NCBI GenBank assembly: GCA_022410635.1
Contig: JAJVDF010000169.1
Location: 523,052 to 587,051, forward strand
Source of the DNA: Tretioscincus oriximinensis
Taxonomy: Eukaryota; Chordata; Lepidosauria; Squamata; Gymnophthalmidae
Reading direction: 5' to 3'
DNA length: 64,000 nucleotides
Position numbers and translations under genes: made by a program. Positions 32,540 through 43,778 of the stretch are shown here, one piece after another (positions within the stretch are counted from its first letter, which is position 1; the number at the start of each line of letters is the position of its first letter). The notes beneath the pieces are model-generated. The model did not search any database and was not told where the DNA came from. It was given only the letters and a program-made list of their open reading frames with translations.

Positions 32540-32770
32540 TAAATATTGAACATGCTCAGTATGCTATTATCACTGTCTTGTGCTAGCGTCTTCACACGGT
32601 ATTCTGGTGTTCCCATAAGGATTGTACACACAAGGAAGGCACGCATGGCCATTTCGGAAAACATCTGCAAAGGTTTTTTCCCGGGAGCATTGCAAACACT
32701 TCCAGGTGTTTTTTTTAAACTCCTTTGGCATGTGGGGCAGAGCAATCATGGTGTTCCTCCTACATCCTGT
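32540..32770 (-). repeat. Dispersed repeat family I, copy 2
   Basis: Reverse complement collinear with 28780-28990 (TTTGCAGATGTTTTCCGAAA, TGGCCATGCGTGCCTTCC, GTACAATCC, AACACCAGAATACCGTG). Open frames on both strands are probably accidental. Confidence 0.5.
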
Positions 32771-32794
32771 TAGGAAAAACTCAGGTGCCTCCAG

Positions 32795-33010
32795 TCCTAG
32801 TCCTCAGCCCATTTAGTCTAGCATTGTGACTCACACAAGAGTAGTGTCTGGACAGTGTCAAGCAGAAGACAAAGGCAAAAATTACCTAGTCTTGACTTCC
32901 AAAAAATGATCTTTTGAGACATCATGTCTATCTCTCCACCCTGGATACGGTTTCTGGCCAGTAATTTTAGGCATTGATATACCTGGCCTCCATAGGAAAC
33001 CTAGACTAGC
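32795..33010 (-). mobile_element. CR1 LINE 3' end, old copy, minus orientation
   Basis: CAGCCCATTTAGTCTAGCAT, TGTGACTCACACAAGAGTAG, then CTTTTGAGACATCATG and TTGATATACCTGGCCTCCA follow the CR1 order with many substitutions. The terminal repeats are lost. Confidence 0.55.
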
Positions 33011-33152
33011 ATAGAGTTTCTGCTTAAAGTTCAGGATAGAGCTTTGGACCTTTGATGGCTATGGAATGCTGCTGCATCTGGGGAGAAAATNACTTTTTCA
33101 TACTGATTAAATGTCCAAAGCTCTATCTCAGATTTTAGGTGGGAACCCTAGC
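33010..33152. mobile_element. hAT-like MITE family E
   Basis: GGATAGAGCTTTGGACCTTTGATGGCTAT is mirrored by GATTAAATGTCCAAAGCTCTATCTC and ends TTTTAGGTGGGAACCCTA. The middle CTGCATCTGGGGAGAAAAT is shared with the copies at 8170 and 14808. Confidence 0.65.
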
Positions 33153-33204
33153 CTACCATCCTCTGGATCTAGCATCCACACAGTGACCCACCAATTGCAG
33201 GTCA

Positions 33205-33298
33205 GTATAGGAAGAAGTGTTCCTTCAAATATTTGGGCCTCAGGCCATTGAGAGCCTTATAAACCAATATTAATACCTTGAAATGGGCTCAGTAGTAG
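33205..33298. mobile_element. LINE-derived fragment interrupted by an LTR
   Basis: GAAGTGTTCCTTCAAATATTTGGGCCTCAGGCCATTGAGAGCCTTATAAACCAATATTAATACCTTGAAATGGGC is a common reptile repeat segment, probably from an L2/CR1-group LINE. It breaks off at the LTR start. Confidence 0.4.
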
Positions 33299-33767
33299 TG
33301 TGGGGAAGAGCAGGCCTGGACAGGGGCGTGACTTCCTCATTCCCTGGTTGGGAGGGGGTGAGGCTGGAGGAGCCAGCCAATAGGGCCTCACGTAGCCGGC
33401 TGGCCAGANTATAAAAAGGAGACAGTCCAAGGCTACAGGTCTTTCTGTTGGGGAAACTTGATGTTGTGAAGCAAATTAGCAGGAGGTCCACTGCTAGTCT
33501 GCATCTGAGGGGTGGGGCTAGAGTATATGGAAGCCTGGAAGGGACATAACTAAGATAGTTGTGCCTGTGACTTGAAGTTCTGACTGTTGAACGTTTCAAT
33601 TCCTCAGAGCATATGTGTGTCTGCTCTGGTTAGAGTTTTCAGTTCTAACTGATTTCCTTTTACCATTCACAAATATTTTTCTGTTGTAACAATAAACCTT
33701 TTTGTTTGTTTAACTTTTAAAACGTCTATCTTTTGTTTTTCCTCACAAATCTATACTCATCACAACA
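33299..33767 (+). mobile_element. LTR of a retrotransposon or retrovirus-like element
   Basis: Starts TGTGGGGAAG and ends CATCACAACA. A TATA box TATAAAAAGG lies at 33410, and AATAAA at 33691-33696 is followed by a T/G-rich stretch. Immediately downstream, ACTGGTGAGGACTGAA resembles the start of an internal region (TGG primer-site type), so this may be a 5' LTR with a truncated interior rather than a solo LTR. No coding remnant was recognised downstream. Ty3 type versus retroviral type cannot be decided. Confidence 0.6.
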
Positions 33768-33769
33768 AC

Positions 33770-35610
33770 TGGTGAGGACTGAAATAAAGTCTATTTATAC
33801 AGCATAAAGGTGCCTTGTTAAAGGCCTAAAGGTGCTCAGANTCTAAGTAGGTCATGGGTGCCTGCTTGGGTCCCAGGTGTATAGTGTGGCACCTCTAGCC
33901 TGGTGGGCTGTGTACCTGCCCCTAAGTAGAGGATGCCACATAGTAAATGTGCAGTTGTGCAGTAACAGCACTCTAAAACGCATTAGTGTAGTGCTGGTTA
34001 ATCTGCCCTACCTATGTATTAATGCTGGCTAATGTACATTAGCAGTGGTATGTTTCCATGTATTATTTATTTATTTACACTTATGTATGGCTGATCTTGC
34101 TAGTTTAAGTGAAATTATGTAGCACCTGGGATCCAAAGTGTANTTTCATCTGTTACACCAGAATAGCCTCCATGTTGAGCTGTGAATTTCATTATTTCAG
34201 CACTTGGTCAGCTCTGAACTCTGCTGAGACAAATGCTGACATTTGCAGCTAAACACCAAAGCTGTGCTGACACAAAATGAATATAGCATGTGATTGACCT
34301 GGATGTAATATGTAACAACAATTTGACATTTGAACACTCCCATTTGTTATTCCACTTGTGTGGACTGATCTCCTTAATGCAAATGCATGTGGCTGAAGCT
34401 CATCCATAGCAAACTAAAGCATAATTAATATGCTTTAAGGCAGATTTGTATGGGAGTGGGTAGGGTGGAGGCTTATATGAAGATTTCCAGATTTTATTTT
34501 TACTTCTTAGTACATTGATTTTGATGTGTTTATTAATGTGCATCTCAATATTCATCTTTATTCCAGATTATTTATATTGTTCTGCTAGAATTTATGTTCC
34601 TTTCTATTCTGCACATTTTGACAAGATTTCCTTACTTTGAATGAGGTTTTCTTGTTTTTAATTACTTCCTCTACTGTACTTGTAATGCTGTGCCTGGAAT
34701 CTTTTATTGCATTTTCACTCTTTGACTACAGCCAAGTTCCATCCACCTCCATTGCATTCTACACTATCTACTTGCATGTAGAGAGGTGTTGGTAGCCCAA
34801 GAATTGAATGAAAGGACATTCATACAAAATAGGAATATTTTACTTTCCTAATCCATATCTATCCTTTCTTAACGTTCCTGGCCCATTTCATATCAGTAAA
34901 AATCTATGGCCCATTCAGAAATGCGAGCTTAAGGTTTCTTTTTTCTCTTTTACCCTTTTAAAACACCCAGATGATGAAATGGTGCTTGATTGTTTCAGTG
35001 ATAAAACAGGCACTAACAAATGTTACTGGTGTTTTTCCTGCGTAAATCTAACATATACAGTATATTTTTAAAAAATCTTGGTTTTAAAGTCTCAGGTATC
35101 TGATACAAGTTGCGACAATACTATTCAGCCAGCAAAGTTGCTCCAGTAATGCTTACATTTTTTTATCATTTGTGAGGACCTAGCCAATTATTTCCAAGTA
35201 CCAAGAATATTGGAAAACCATTTTAATTGGTTTGTGACAGTTGCAGCTCGTAGAACATACTTTTAAACCCCCAAGCTTATCAGCAAAATAAATCAAGAGC
35301 ACACAGTCAGTCTATCAACTGGTTCCAGCTCCTGAGATGAAAGTAAAATCTTCATATTTATTCTATTATCTGGGTCATAAGAATGTGAAAATTAGACTAA
35401 AATGGCAAGCAGCAGAGAGTCTCTTCACCTCCANCCTTCCTTTTCTTTTCTTCTTCATCTTCCTTTCAACACACAATTATCACATTATATCTTAATTCAA
35501 TTAAGAGGTTTATTATTTATCAAAATGGATAATACAGAAATGTGATCATTTAACCAGTGTGATTGCAATTAAAATATTTAATTGTCGAATTAATAATCAG
35601 GATAATATTC
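33770..35610. other. Unassigned, possibly starting with LTR-element interior
   Basis: No gag or pol frame can be read. A minus-strand copy of a (TTTA) tail sits at 34062-34080. The rest is AT-rich and featureless. Confidence 0.3.
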
Positions 35611-35611
35611 A

Positions 35612-35662
35612 GAAAAGAAGGAGAAGGAGAAGAAGGAGGAGGAGGAAGAAAAGAAGAAGGGT
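35612..35662. repeat. Purine microsatellite (GAAGGA/GGA/GAA)
   Basis: AGAAAAGAAGGAGAAGGAGA followed by AGAAGGAGGAGGAGGAAG: a polypurine strand with mixed GGA and GAA units. It directly abuts TTTTTATATGCCACCCTTAA, the minus-strand Bov-B-type SINE/LINE ending, so it is probably the expanded reverse complement of a (TTC)n tail. Confidence 0.85.
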
Positions 35663-35879
35663 CTNTTTTTATATGCCACCCTTAACACCCAAAGCAATTC
35701 AGAGTGGATTACCACCACATATGTGGTGGCACCCATTAATCTAATTGCAGAGTGCTTTCACAAATTGCTTTCAAATAGCTGAACTGGCTAAAGCTAAGGC
35801 CAGTAGAGGATGTTCACCCATCTCCATGGCGACCTTGAGAATGGACCTCTTAACAGCACCTTTCATGNCTCTTAGCCTC

Positions 35880-36135
35880 TTAACCAAAATAAGATATTGT
35901 AAACCAAAATGGTTAATAGTTAAAAACTATTTAGGGGCAAAAATAAGGACTGAAGTAATGAAATTAAGATTGAGATTGGTTTTTCAGATATGAGCCNCTT
36001 AGTGAGAATATTTAATATGTTTGTAAATAAGGGTGAGGGAGGAGGGAGGTATAAAAAATGGGTGGATGTTTGAAACACTANAAAACATTGAAAGTGGATG
36101 TATTTTAAAAAAATACTATAATCAATAAAGTNTTT
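35880..36135 (+). mobile_element. L1-like LINE 3' end, plus orientation
   Basis: TAATAGTTAAAAACTATTTAGGGGCAAAAATA, TTTTTCAGATATGAGCC, TTAGTGAGAATATTTAATATG, TTTGTAAATAAGG, GAGGGAGG, ending TATAATCAATAAAGT. It is the plus-strand counterpart of 1635-2270. Confidence 0.5.
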
Positions 36136-36137
36136 AA

Positions 36138-36275
36138 ACAATGATGAAATATCGAAGATATCACCAGGTACTTTATGAAGAAAGACTATGTTTCTGTGAT
36201 GTAGAAATGNTTGAAGACCTATATCGTATCCTGCTTAGCTGTCCCTTGTACTCTTCAATAAGAATAACATGTCTT
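36138..36275 (+). pseudogene. LINE ORF2 C-terminal remnant
   Basis: The plus frame reads RRYHQVLYEERLCFCDVEM, then EDLYRILLSCPLYSSIR. The EERLC.C spacing to LL.CPLY resembles the cysteine-rich C-terminus of reptile L2/CR1-group or RTE LINE proteins. There is one ambiguous base, no upstream domain and a quick loss of frame, so it is a dead fragment. Confidence 0.45.
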
Positions 36276-36279
36276 TATT

Positions 36280-37515
36280 ACAAAGGGTGTCCCATAGGAC
36301 GGGAGAACNTCAGCTGAATTATCTCCAGGTGACATACATGGTTGCCCTGTTTCTTACAAAGGCTGCCTGACTTAGGAAATTATTCATTGAGATGAATGGG
36401 ATGTTCTGTAAGGGAGATGGAGGTAAATAACAATATTATTTCTCTTTTTGTTTNAATCGAGATTTGTACTTATTATGGCTAAATGTTTTTCTCTTTTNTA
36501 AATTTGATATGGTCAAATGATGAATCAATATTCTGGTTAGGATACAAAGCAGGAAGCTCACATGTGTTTCTCAATAGATTTCAAAAATCTATTCAAAAAA
36601 CTGTTACATCTTCAGCTGTTGCAAATTTCCTTGTGTATCATTATGGCTGCATCTGCACACAGTAAAAAATAAAAATGACTTGACATTTGTACGCTAGAGA
36701 CNCCGATCCACACTGGGGGTCAGAACAATAGTGTCTTCATTTTACCACCTTAGTCCTTTCCATACCAAATGCCTCATACCAATGGCAACTCATCCCATGC
36801 CGGGACAGATTAAAATAAAGGCTGCATGCACACGATATAGTAGTGTTACACGTAGGGCAGATTTATCTGGTCAACCAGCAATCTATTTTAGAAAATTGTT
36901 ACTATAAATCTGGGATCAATTAATACTCCTCCCTTGCAGACAATGTGGAATCCTGAGCTTCCCAAAANAAATCATTGAGCCTGTTTAAACAGGGACATAA
37001 TTATTTCTACCCCAAAATAAGCTCTATGGAATGCAGTATTGTATTGCCTATGAGCACACGGCAATTTTTAAAAATATTTCAAATTTTTACAAACTTTTCT
37101 GCTCTCTTTCTGGAAAGAAAAAGCCATTGTTGGTGAGGTCAGATGTGATTTGACCATATAAATTCTTTAGTGCCTTCTGGATAGATTTGTAGAAGTGTTC
37201 CTGGAAATATATAGTTACAGCTAAATTTCTCTAGTTCCCATGTCAGCAAAAACACAAATTAATTTGGCCGGGACTGGTGCAAAATCCCAACAGAATCCAG
37301 AAAAGCTGATTACTATGCAAATTCATGCACATATTGTGGCAAAGAACCCCAATGACTCCTATGAACAGATGGGAACCAAGCTTTCTATTTCCTGTCCATC
37401 TTTTAATTGGATTAGCATAATATTTTAAAGTCAAGAAACATTTGTTTCCCAACTTTGGATTTTGTGAGTGTAGAGGAGATCTTGAGAACGGTTCACCTCC
37501 TGCCTCTGTGGTCCA
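36280..37515. other. Mostly unassigned; MITE-like ends at 36648 and 36828
   Basis: GGCTGCATCTGCACACAGT and GGCTGCATGCACACGATA resemble the GGCTGCATCCACA terminus of the element at 44495, but both are in the same orientation, so no complete element is defined. Confidence 0.3.
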
Positions 37516-37526
37516 ACAATGCTACT

Positions 37527-37643
37527 GAAGAAGTAGACCTGTCTACGAAAGCTTATGCCAACCACTTTTCTCAAGTTAGTCTCAAAGTGCTGCTAGCCCC
37601 TTTGCTGGACTTTCTGCTAGACTAACACGGCTATTTCTCTGAA
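37527..37643 (+). mobile_element. Short repeat family C, monomer
   Basis: GAAGAAGTAGACCTGTCTAC to CACGGCTATTTCTCTGA. Flanked by a 9-bp direct repeat AATGCTACT (37518-37526 and 37644-37652). It starts a few bases further in than the copy at 51684, consistent with 5' truncation. Confidence 0.88.
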
Positions 37644-38204
37644 AATGCTACTATTGTTGTTCAGACCCCCCTTTTCATCACTATATAAAGGCAACCCAAA
37701 TCCTCTTAAAAGAACAGGCTCATAAAACAGGGATAGCCCAGAATTCCCTGTCAGCACTTGAGGTAGCAATGAATGACTTTCACCAACCTCATCTGCCCTC
37801 TTGTGCATTTTGATGCTGAGTTTGTAGATTATATCCCCTGCATTCTACAAGGATAGATAAGTTTAGCTTTTAAATTATGTACAGCAATGAGAAACTCATG
37901 AAGAAATAGAGCATAACATTTCTCCTGTCAAAAAACAAAATTGCAAGGCTGATAAACAATTAGCTNTGCTGAAGCCTCCTCTACGGGAGGACATTTTAAC
38001 TGTAATGGAAGTAAGACTGTTTATTTGATGCTGAAGGCTTCATATTATTTTATTTTTATATTGCTCTGTCATAATCTTTAGGCAGCAAAATTAAATTTCT
38101 GGCGGCACTTTTGTTGTTCTGCACACTGGAAGAGGTTCCAGTTCACAGAATTAACTTCCAAAGATGCCAGTCTACTAAAGTTCCATATTATGCCTCCCGG
38201 AAAC

Positions 38205-38347
38205 CATTTTTGTTGCTGCTTAGAGTGGATTTTGCTCTATAATTCAAGTTGCAGCTTCAGTTTGCTCACTCCCAGGAAAATAAGGTGTTGCTTGCCATCA
38301 ACATTGAGGGTATAAGGCTCTATCNTGGATTTTATGTGGGAAGCCTA
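38205..38347. mobile_element. hAT-like MITE family E, decayed
   Basis: Right end AAGGCTCTATCNTGGATTTTATGTGGGAAGCCTA matches the family. The left arm is only weakly mirrored. Confidence 0.45.
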
Positions 38348-38424
38348 ATATATTGTGCTCTCTTGAAGTTTGCAACATTCTGTTATCTATTCTCTTTGCC
38401 AGCATATGAGAACATACATAAAAA

Positions 38425-38955
38425 ACGTAAGTGGAGGCTTGCAGAATGGGCCCAGAACCCATCCNGTCCAGCATTCNGTATCACCCAGTGACTTACTAAT
38501 TGCACCAAGGCAATCTGAAGGCCAAGAAGGCAAAACTCTCATGAGTTTTGCCTGTTTTTCCATCACTGAAGGGAGGATTAAGTGTTCTATCCTAGCAGTT
38601 ATTGATACCCTTGGCTCCCATGAACTTGTCTAATCCTGTATTAAAGCTGTCTGGTCTGTTAACTACCACCACCTCTTCTGTAAGTTAATTCCACAGCCCA
38701 GTGACCCTCTGAGTGAAAAAAAAATACTTTCCTTTGTCTGTCAATCTCTTCTCTTCATCAGTGTCAAGGACTGACCTCTGGTGTTGTGTGATGAAGAAAA
38801 TATTTTTTCTCTATTCACTTTATCTATCCCATGCATGTTTTGATACACTTTAATCAGNTCACTTCCTAAACACCATCTTTCAAGGCTGAAGAGGTCCTGA
38901 TGTTTCATAAGGAAAGGGCTCCAGCCCTTTGATCATTCCTGCTGCCCNTTTTTGC
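38425..38955 (-). mobile_element. CR1 LINE 3' end, long copy, minus orientation
   Basis: AGAACCCATCCNGTCCAGCAT, TCACCCAGTGACTTACTAAT, GAACTTGTCTAATCCTGTAT, TAACTACCACCACCTCTTC, GTTAATTCCACAGCCCAGTG, TTGATACACTTTAATCAGNTCACTTCC, CAAGGCTGAAGAGGTCCTGA, GGAAAGGGCTCCAGCCCTTTGATCATTC. It reaches further 5' than the other copies. No reading frame survives. Confidence 0.85.
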
Positions 38956-38959
38956 TGGA

Positions 38960-40365
38960 GGCCTAAATGGACAACCCACTAGAACACTAGCTTTGAGAGC
39001 CACATATTTTCAGCCGAAATAGTGCCTGCTCTGAAGCAGGTCAAGCATCCAAGAGGTATCTCTCTCCATATATAAGGTATTTCTTGTTTAATGTCATCAT
39101 CATGGCTTAGCTTTGTGAATGAAGATTCTTATGAAGGGGGCTGTCCATGTCTGATGCACTTTGGACTTGCCCTTCAAGTCTATGCNGTGGAGTTTTTAAT
39201 GTGAATTACAGTGTGTTCAGTATTGCACCCACTCTTTATGNCCAGGATTCATCTNTCATGGCCTAGCTAGCTGGATAGTGAGGTCTTCAGGTCATAGGTG
39301 TTATATTGGAACATCCTTCCCTAGCAGGCCTAGACAGATGGCCTGTCAAGNCTACATAGAGGCTGCATCTGCCCAGATATGAAGTCAGAGCTGTTCTTCC
39401 TTTAGGCTGGCTGCCAACCAACCTAATAAGTCCAGCCTGTCCTGAAAACAGCTCCATTATTACATTCAATGTAAATAATGTCCTCTAGAGTTCTACCCTA
39501 GCAGCGTCTTGAACTCCTGTACTAATGGTGAANCACACTCTCCAAGACAAGGNCAATTAGAGAAGCTGATGGAGATATGGTTAGTGTTAGGATAGACCCA
39601 TTCTCAAGGATTATTTTTTTAAGAAAATCTGCTACAAAGTGGCACAAGAGAGAAAAGAGATAGAGACTGCCACAGGCTGGAGNGGTCCACTTATTTGTTA
39701 ATGTAAAAGCGGTAATACCACAACTGACCACCAGTGGCACTGTAGCTCAGCTTTAGGTGGTTTTCCAGTATATTACTGTAAGTTCATCTGTCCTGTTATT
39801 ACTAGAGATGTTGGAGTCATATAACATGTGCAATCTTGAAAAAATTTACAGTCAGTTGGACGCATCTGTGCTTTCTTTTCAATCTTTAGCAACTGTAAGT
39901 GACTGTAAAAGCTCTAAGTGTTCATAAATGTCCCTTTAACATACAGAAATTTGAAGTAAGAAAACAATCAGAAAGCAGAGTCCAAAGTCAAGGGATGACT
40001 GTCAATCTGAATCAGAGCCATGGANGCAAATTTTAGCCACAGATGAGCCATCTGATCAGAGGCAAATTGGTGAAATAAGACTAGAGGATCCTGTTGCCAT
40101 AGACATGNAAGAGGAAATTCAGGGTTGTGGTCAACAGTTTGCTTGAAGCAGGGCACTAAAACAGCAGAAACCTTTTTTTAAAATGGAGCATTTCTCACGG
40201 GGAGGGGGGAGAAGTCGAGGATCAGCAATAGGTTCATCTTAAAATTAAGCTCTTCTCAAGGGGTGGGGGGGAAAGGGGAGCAGACAAGAGCCAATGATAA
40301 GAAAGAAACAGCTTCCATTTCCAAAGCCTCCTGGGATTTGTAGTGAAATGCATGAGGTTGCCTTT
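38960..40365. other. No recognised feature
   Basis: Unassigned, with many ambiguous bases. CCTCCTGGGATTTGTAGTGAAATGCATG at 40328 is the widespread hAT-MITE 'GGGA.TTGTAGT' block, so a decayed MITE may end there. Confidence 0.3.
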
Positions 40366-40603
40366 GCAAGCACNGATAGCTCAGTCCCTTAGGAATTCGT
40401 CTCTCGCCTGGGAGATCAGGTTTNGAAGCCCTGTGTCGGNCGTGGAGAGGGGTGAGCACCTTCCACTANCCTGTAGCTATACCCAACCCAGCTATTCGAA
40501 AGCAGGAACTGCCAGAAATTGCAACTGACTGCAAGTAGATGGGAACCACCAGAGTCTGGTGGGGAAGATAGAATGTGAGCCTTTGGGCAAAATACCCTTG
40601 TAA

Positions 40604-40753
40604 NNNNNNNNNNNNNNNNNNNNNNNNNNNNNNNNNNNNNNNNNNNNNNNNNNNNNNNNNNNNNNNNNNNNNNNNNNNNNNNNNNNNNNNNNNNNNNNNN
40701 NNNNNNNNNNNNNNNNNNNNNNNNNNNNNNNNNNNNNNNNNNNNNNNNNNNNN
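40604..40753. other. Assembly gap (150 N)
   Basis: A run of N between the SINE body and its (TTC)n tail. From the copy at 54415 about 70-80 bases of SINE are expected here, so the remainder is probably more TTC repeat. Confidence 1.
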
Positions 40754-40848
40754 TCTTCTTCTTCTTCTTCTTCTTCTTCTTCTTCTTCTTCTTCTTCTTC
40801 TTCTTCTTCTTCTTCTTCTTCTTCTTCTTCTTCTTCTTCTTCTTCTTC
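40754..40848. repeat. (TTC)n microsatellite, SINE tail
   Basis: About 31 pure TTC/TCT units without interruption, directly after the gap. The purity suggests recent expansion. It is a GAA/TTC triplex-prone tract. Confidence 0.97.
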
Positions 40849-40849
40849 C

Positions 40850-41800
40850 AATTTCATTACAAATCCAGACTGAATAAAGAAACAGGTGTGGACAGAGAGC
40901 AGAACTATGAGNACATATGTGCTTTATTCCATAAGAGTGAGAAATAGTGGGACTGTGTGGATGTACCCATATTATGGTTGGGAGACAATGGCTATCTCTT
41001 TATTTTGAAGATGAAAGTTGGGGCAATAAAGAGAAGGCATAATCATAGAGCTATTACTAGCAACACATTTGGTGGTTATGAGGAGATAGAAACATAAGGC
41101 TAAACTGTTTTAAACTGGATATCCTATATAATAGAAGCTGTGAAATTTGAACATATGTATAGATGCTGGTATATGTACAAAAAGAGGAAAAAATGTTTGG
41201 GTTATAGAGTAACTAGAAAAATGGGGAAATGGATTAAATTAACTAATTGTTCAAGTTTCTAGACTGAAGACTCAACATGGATTAAAATTTGGAAAACAAT
41301 ATTCCCATTNTGTGAAAGATGGATACAAATTATGGATTATATGGTGTGTGGAGGGTAAGGGATTTTTTATGCTTGTATTTATTGTCATGCATCTGATTTC
41401 ATAATAAAAAATTTAAAAGGTGAAAATTTGGCTTCTAGGCTCCTTTTTATTGGATTAGNGACTAGGAGTCACATAAATTTCTGTTTTTGCACACACTTTT
41501 TATTAGAGATTGCTTGAGAAGAGTTCTCTGATTATTCCACAACTTGTGCCACTGAGCCAAATCTGCCAATGTTACTATTTTTTCTACAAATATTTTGCCC
41601 CTATTTCAGAGATTTTATAACACTGTGATTGTAAGGTAATTAATTGTGTAATGTTACATAGCAGACCCAATTAAAAGCTCCTGAACAATAAAAAGTACGC
41701 AAACTAAAAAAAATCAAATTCTTTTACACTTTATTTTCTAGTGGAATATGCTCATTGCCACTGTGCAATACAATGGACTGCTAGCTCTAATGCTTCATCC
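40850..41800. other. Unassigned; possible L1 3' end at 41100-41420
   Basis: The segment ends TTTCATAATAAAAAATTTAAAAGG, a polyadenylation-like end of a plus-oriented LINE. No diagnostic coding motif is visible. Confidence 0.3.
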
Positions 41801-42180
41801 TGGCTTTTCTTCTGTTCCTCTTCCGCCCCTCCTCTTTGTACCTGGTCTTCCTTCTTCNTGGATGTTCTGCTTTACCACAAAACCCCCAATGACTGAGTAG
41901 CTGCTGATTGGACAGCAAGTTGTCCAATTAGAGGAAATGGCACACTGCAAAACTGTCGCCAGAGTGCACTTAACCAGAATTACATTAAGCTGCACTTNCA
42001 GTGGTTTTTTTTAGCTAAATCCACTCAGACTCAANAGTCCCTGTGCATTCAGTGCATGGTGAAAGCATTTCCCATTTGAAATAAATGGGAAACACATGTG
42101 CCTAGTGCAATCACATCTTTTGCACCTGCTTTTATACCTATTGGGAATGCAGCCCATATGATAAATTTAGATTTGTATCA
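41800..42180. repeat. Probable non-autonomous element, related to 2600-3205
   Basis: CCAGAGTGCACTTAACC, GCTGCACTT, GTGGTTTTTTTTAGC, CCACTCAGAC follow the same order as at 3023-3080. The boundaries are approximate. Confidence 0.35.
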
Positions 42181-42319
42181 TAAGGGTTCTATATTGCTTT
42201 CCTTGTCAGGGGTTTTACAATCTTAGCAAAACCATATAGTTTATCCCNTTATCAAGAGTGAAAGGTATTTTAGTTCAATAGAAATTTGAGAACTGAATAG
42301 ATCATTGTTCACTGGCACT

Positions 42320-42472
42320 ATTCCAGGATATAGCTTGAAANAATTTGCATGCTAAAGCAAACAATGGCAGATTTGAAGCCTACCATAGTCTGTGTGAGCA
42401 TGCAGCTGATAGGCCCTCATACCAAGCTTTATCCCAGGATAATACTCAGTGTTGACAGGGCCTAAATTGCCT
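42320..42472. mobile_element. MITE family A, decayed copy
   Basis: TATTCCAGGATATAGCTTG on the left; on the right GATAATACTCAGTGTTGACAGGGCC, with CATAGTCTGTGTGAGCATGCAG in the middle. The left terminus is lost. Confidence 0.5.
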
Positions 42473-42479
42473 GGAATTG

Positions 42480-43600
42480 AAATATTGCCCCCTACCCCTG
42501 CAGCAGATATCATTTGAAAGTCTCAAGTCATAAAATTAGGAACTGTAAAGTGCATTCAGAACCTAAACAAATGAGTCAGTGATCCACAAATACGTGGATG
42601 ACTAATATAATGCTAATGTACTATTTGTACAGCCGTACATATGATATGACCTGAAAAGTAATATACATAATGCATGACAGTGTTTTAGCGAAATGTAAGC
42701 AGGATTTTTGACAAGAGGCTGAATCTCTCGATGCACTGATGACATTTTCCATCTGCTTAATGATAAAGTTTGTTTACGTGACTCTGAAACATTATTAAGA
42801 TAACCATAATCCAATATTCAGTTAACCTAGGAAGAATTCTTAATGGTTTTTGAACTTCTAACTGGATATGCTGATGGATACAAATGAGATTTGTGAGGAA
42901 TCAACATCTATGTTCCCTACNAGCCCTTGGAACTCTGTTATTTCCATACAAATTATAGTACTTGCTACAGGTATTCCACATCATGTGTGCCTTCATCTAA
43001 ATATTCTTCANAAAAACTGATATTCATGAGAGTAGAAAGACAAATCCTCTTTAAAAGCAAAACAGTAAGCAAGAAAAAGAAAATGAATGGACAGTTTGGA
43101 TGATTNGGGACAATTATAGGTTAACTATTCTTCAATGAGTTTGAATGACTGTTCAAAAAGAAAAAGCAGTTCTCTCATGGATGTTTCAAAGAGAGGAAAT
43201 GCTGATGGTTGAATCAATTTATAACATGCATCCCAGTTTTTTTAAACTCATTTCTCCTGATAATATTTTCCATCTAAAGTTAAGTATAGACCCGATTTAT
43301 CTACATACCTAATCATAGATTATAGATGAGCTTTTGTCCACATTTTAGCTTCTAGTATCATTCATAGAATGGATAAAAAAATGGCCTAATTTATTCAGGG
43401 ACTAGTGTAAANCCCGCAAAAATACAGGCATGGGTTCCACCTTTGCTCAGTGGTTGTGGGAGTAGCCTGTCTATGAAGCAGCAAGTGAATGTGAGAGCGA
43501 GGCTTACTGGGCCCCATCAACCTGGGACAGGTGTTGCTGTCCTCCATTCCCTTGAAGCAGACTCGTACTTAGGGGGAAGGCAATAGGGGCAGCAGAATTG
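42480..43600. other. No recognised feature
   Basis: Unassigned AT-rich sequence. The minus-strand frame 42602-42814 has no motif. Confidence 0.35.
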
Positions 43601-43608
43601 GGGCGTGG

Positions 43609-43716
43609 CACCCTCCCCTAGTAAAATAAAATAAAATATTTTTTTAAAAAAAATATCAGAAGCACTACTAGGAGGCTCTGGCAACCAGGGCCAGTGCCTA
43701 AAAGCACCCTCCCCGC

Positions 43717-43778
<62 letters not shown>

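Larger units (their letters stand above)
40369..40848 (+). mobile_element. tRNA-derived SINE (head B) spanning a gap, with expanded (TTC)n tail
   Basis: Head B: GATAGCTCAGTCCCTTAGGA, ATTCGTCTCTCGCCTGGGAG, ATCAGGTTTNGAAGCCCTGT (A- and B-box regions of a tRNA-like promoter), then CCAACCCAGCTATTCGAAAG, GGTGGGGAAGATAGAATGTG, AGCC...AAAATACCCTTGTAA. The 3' part lies in the 150-base gap, and the (TTC)n after the gap fits this family's tail. Confidence 0.85.

Noticed and set aside
40492..40877. Poly-Glu / poly-Leu frames
   Set aside because: They are translations of the (TTC)n SINE tail and the N gap.
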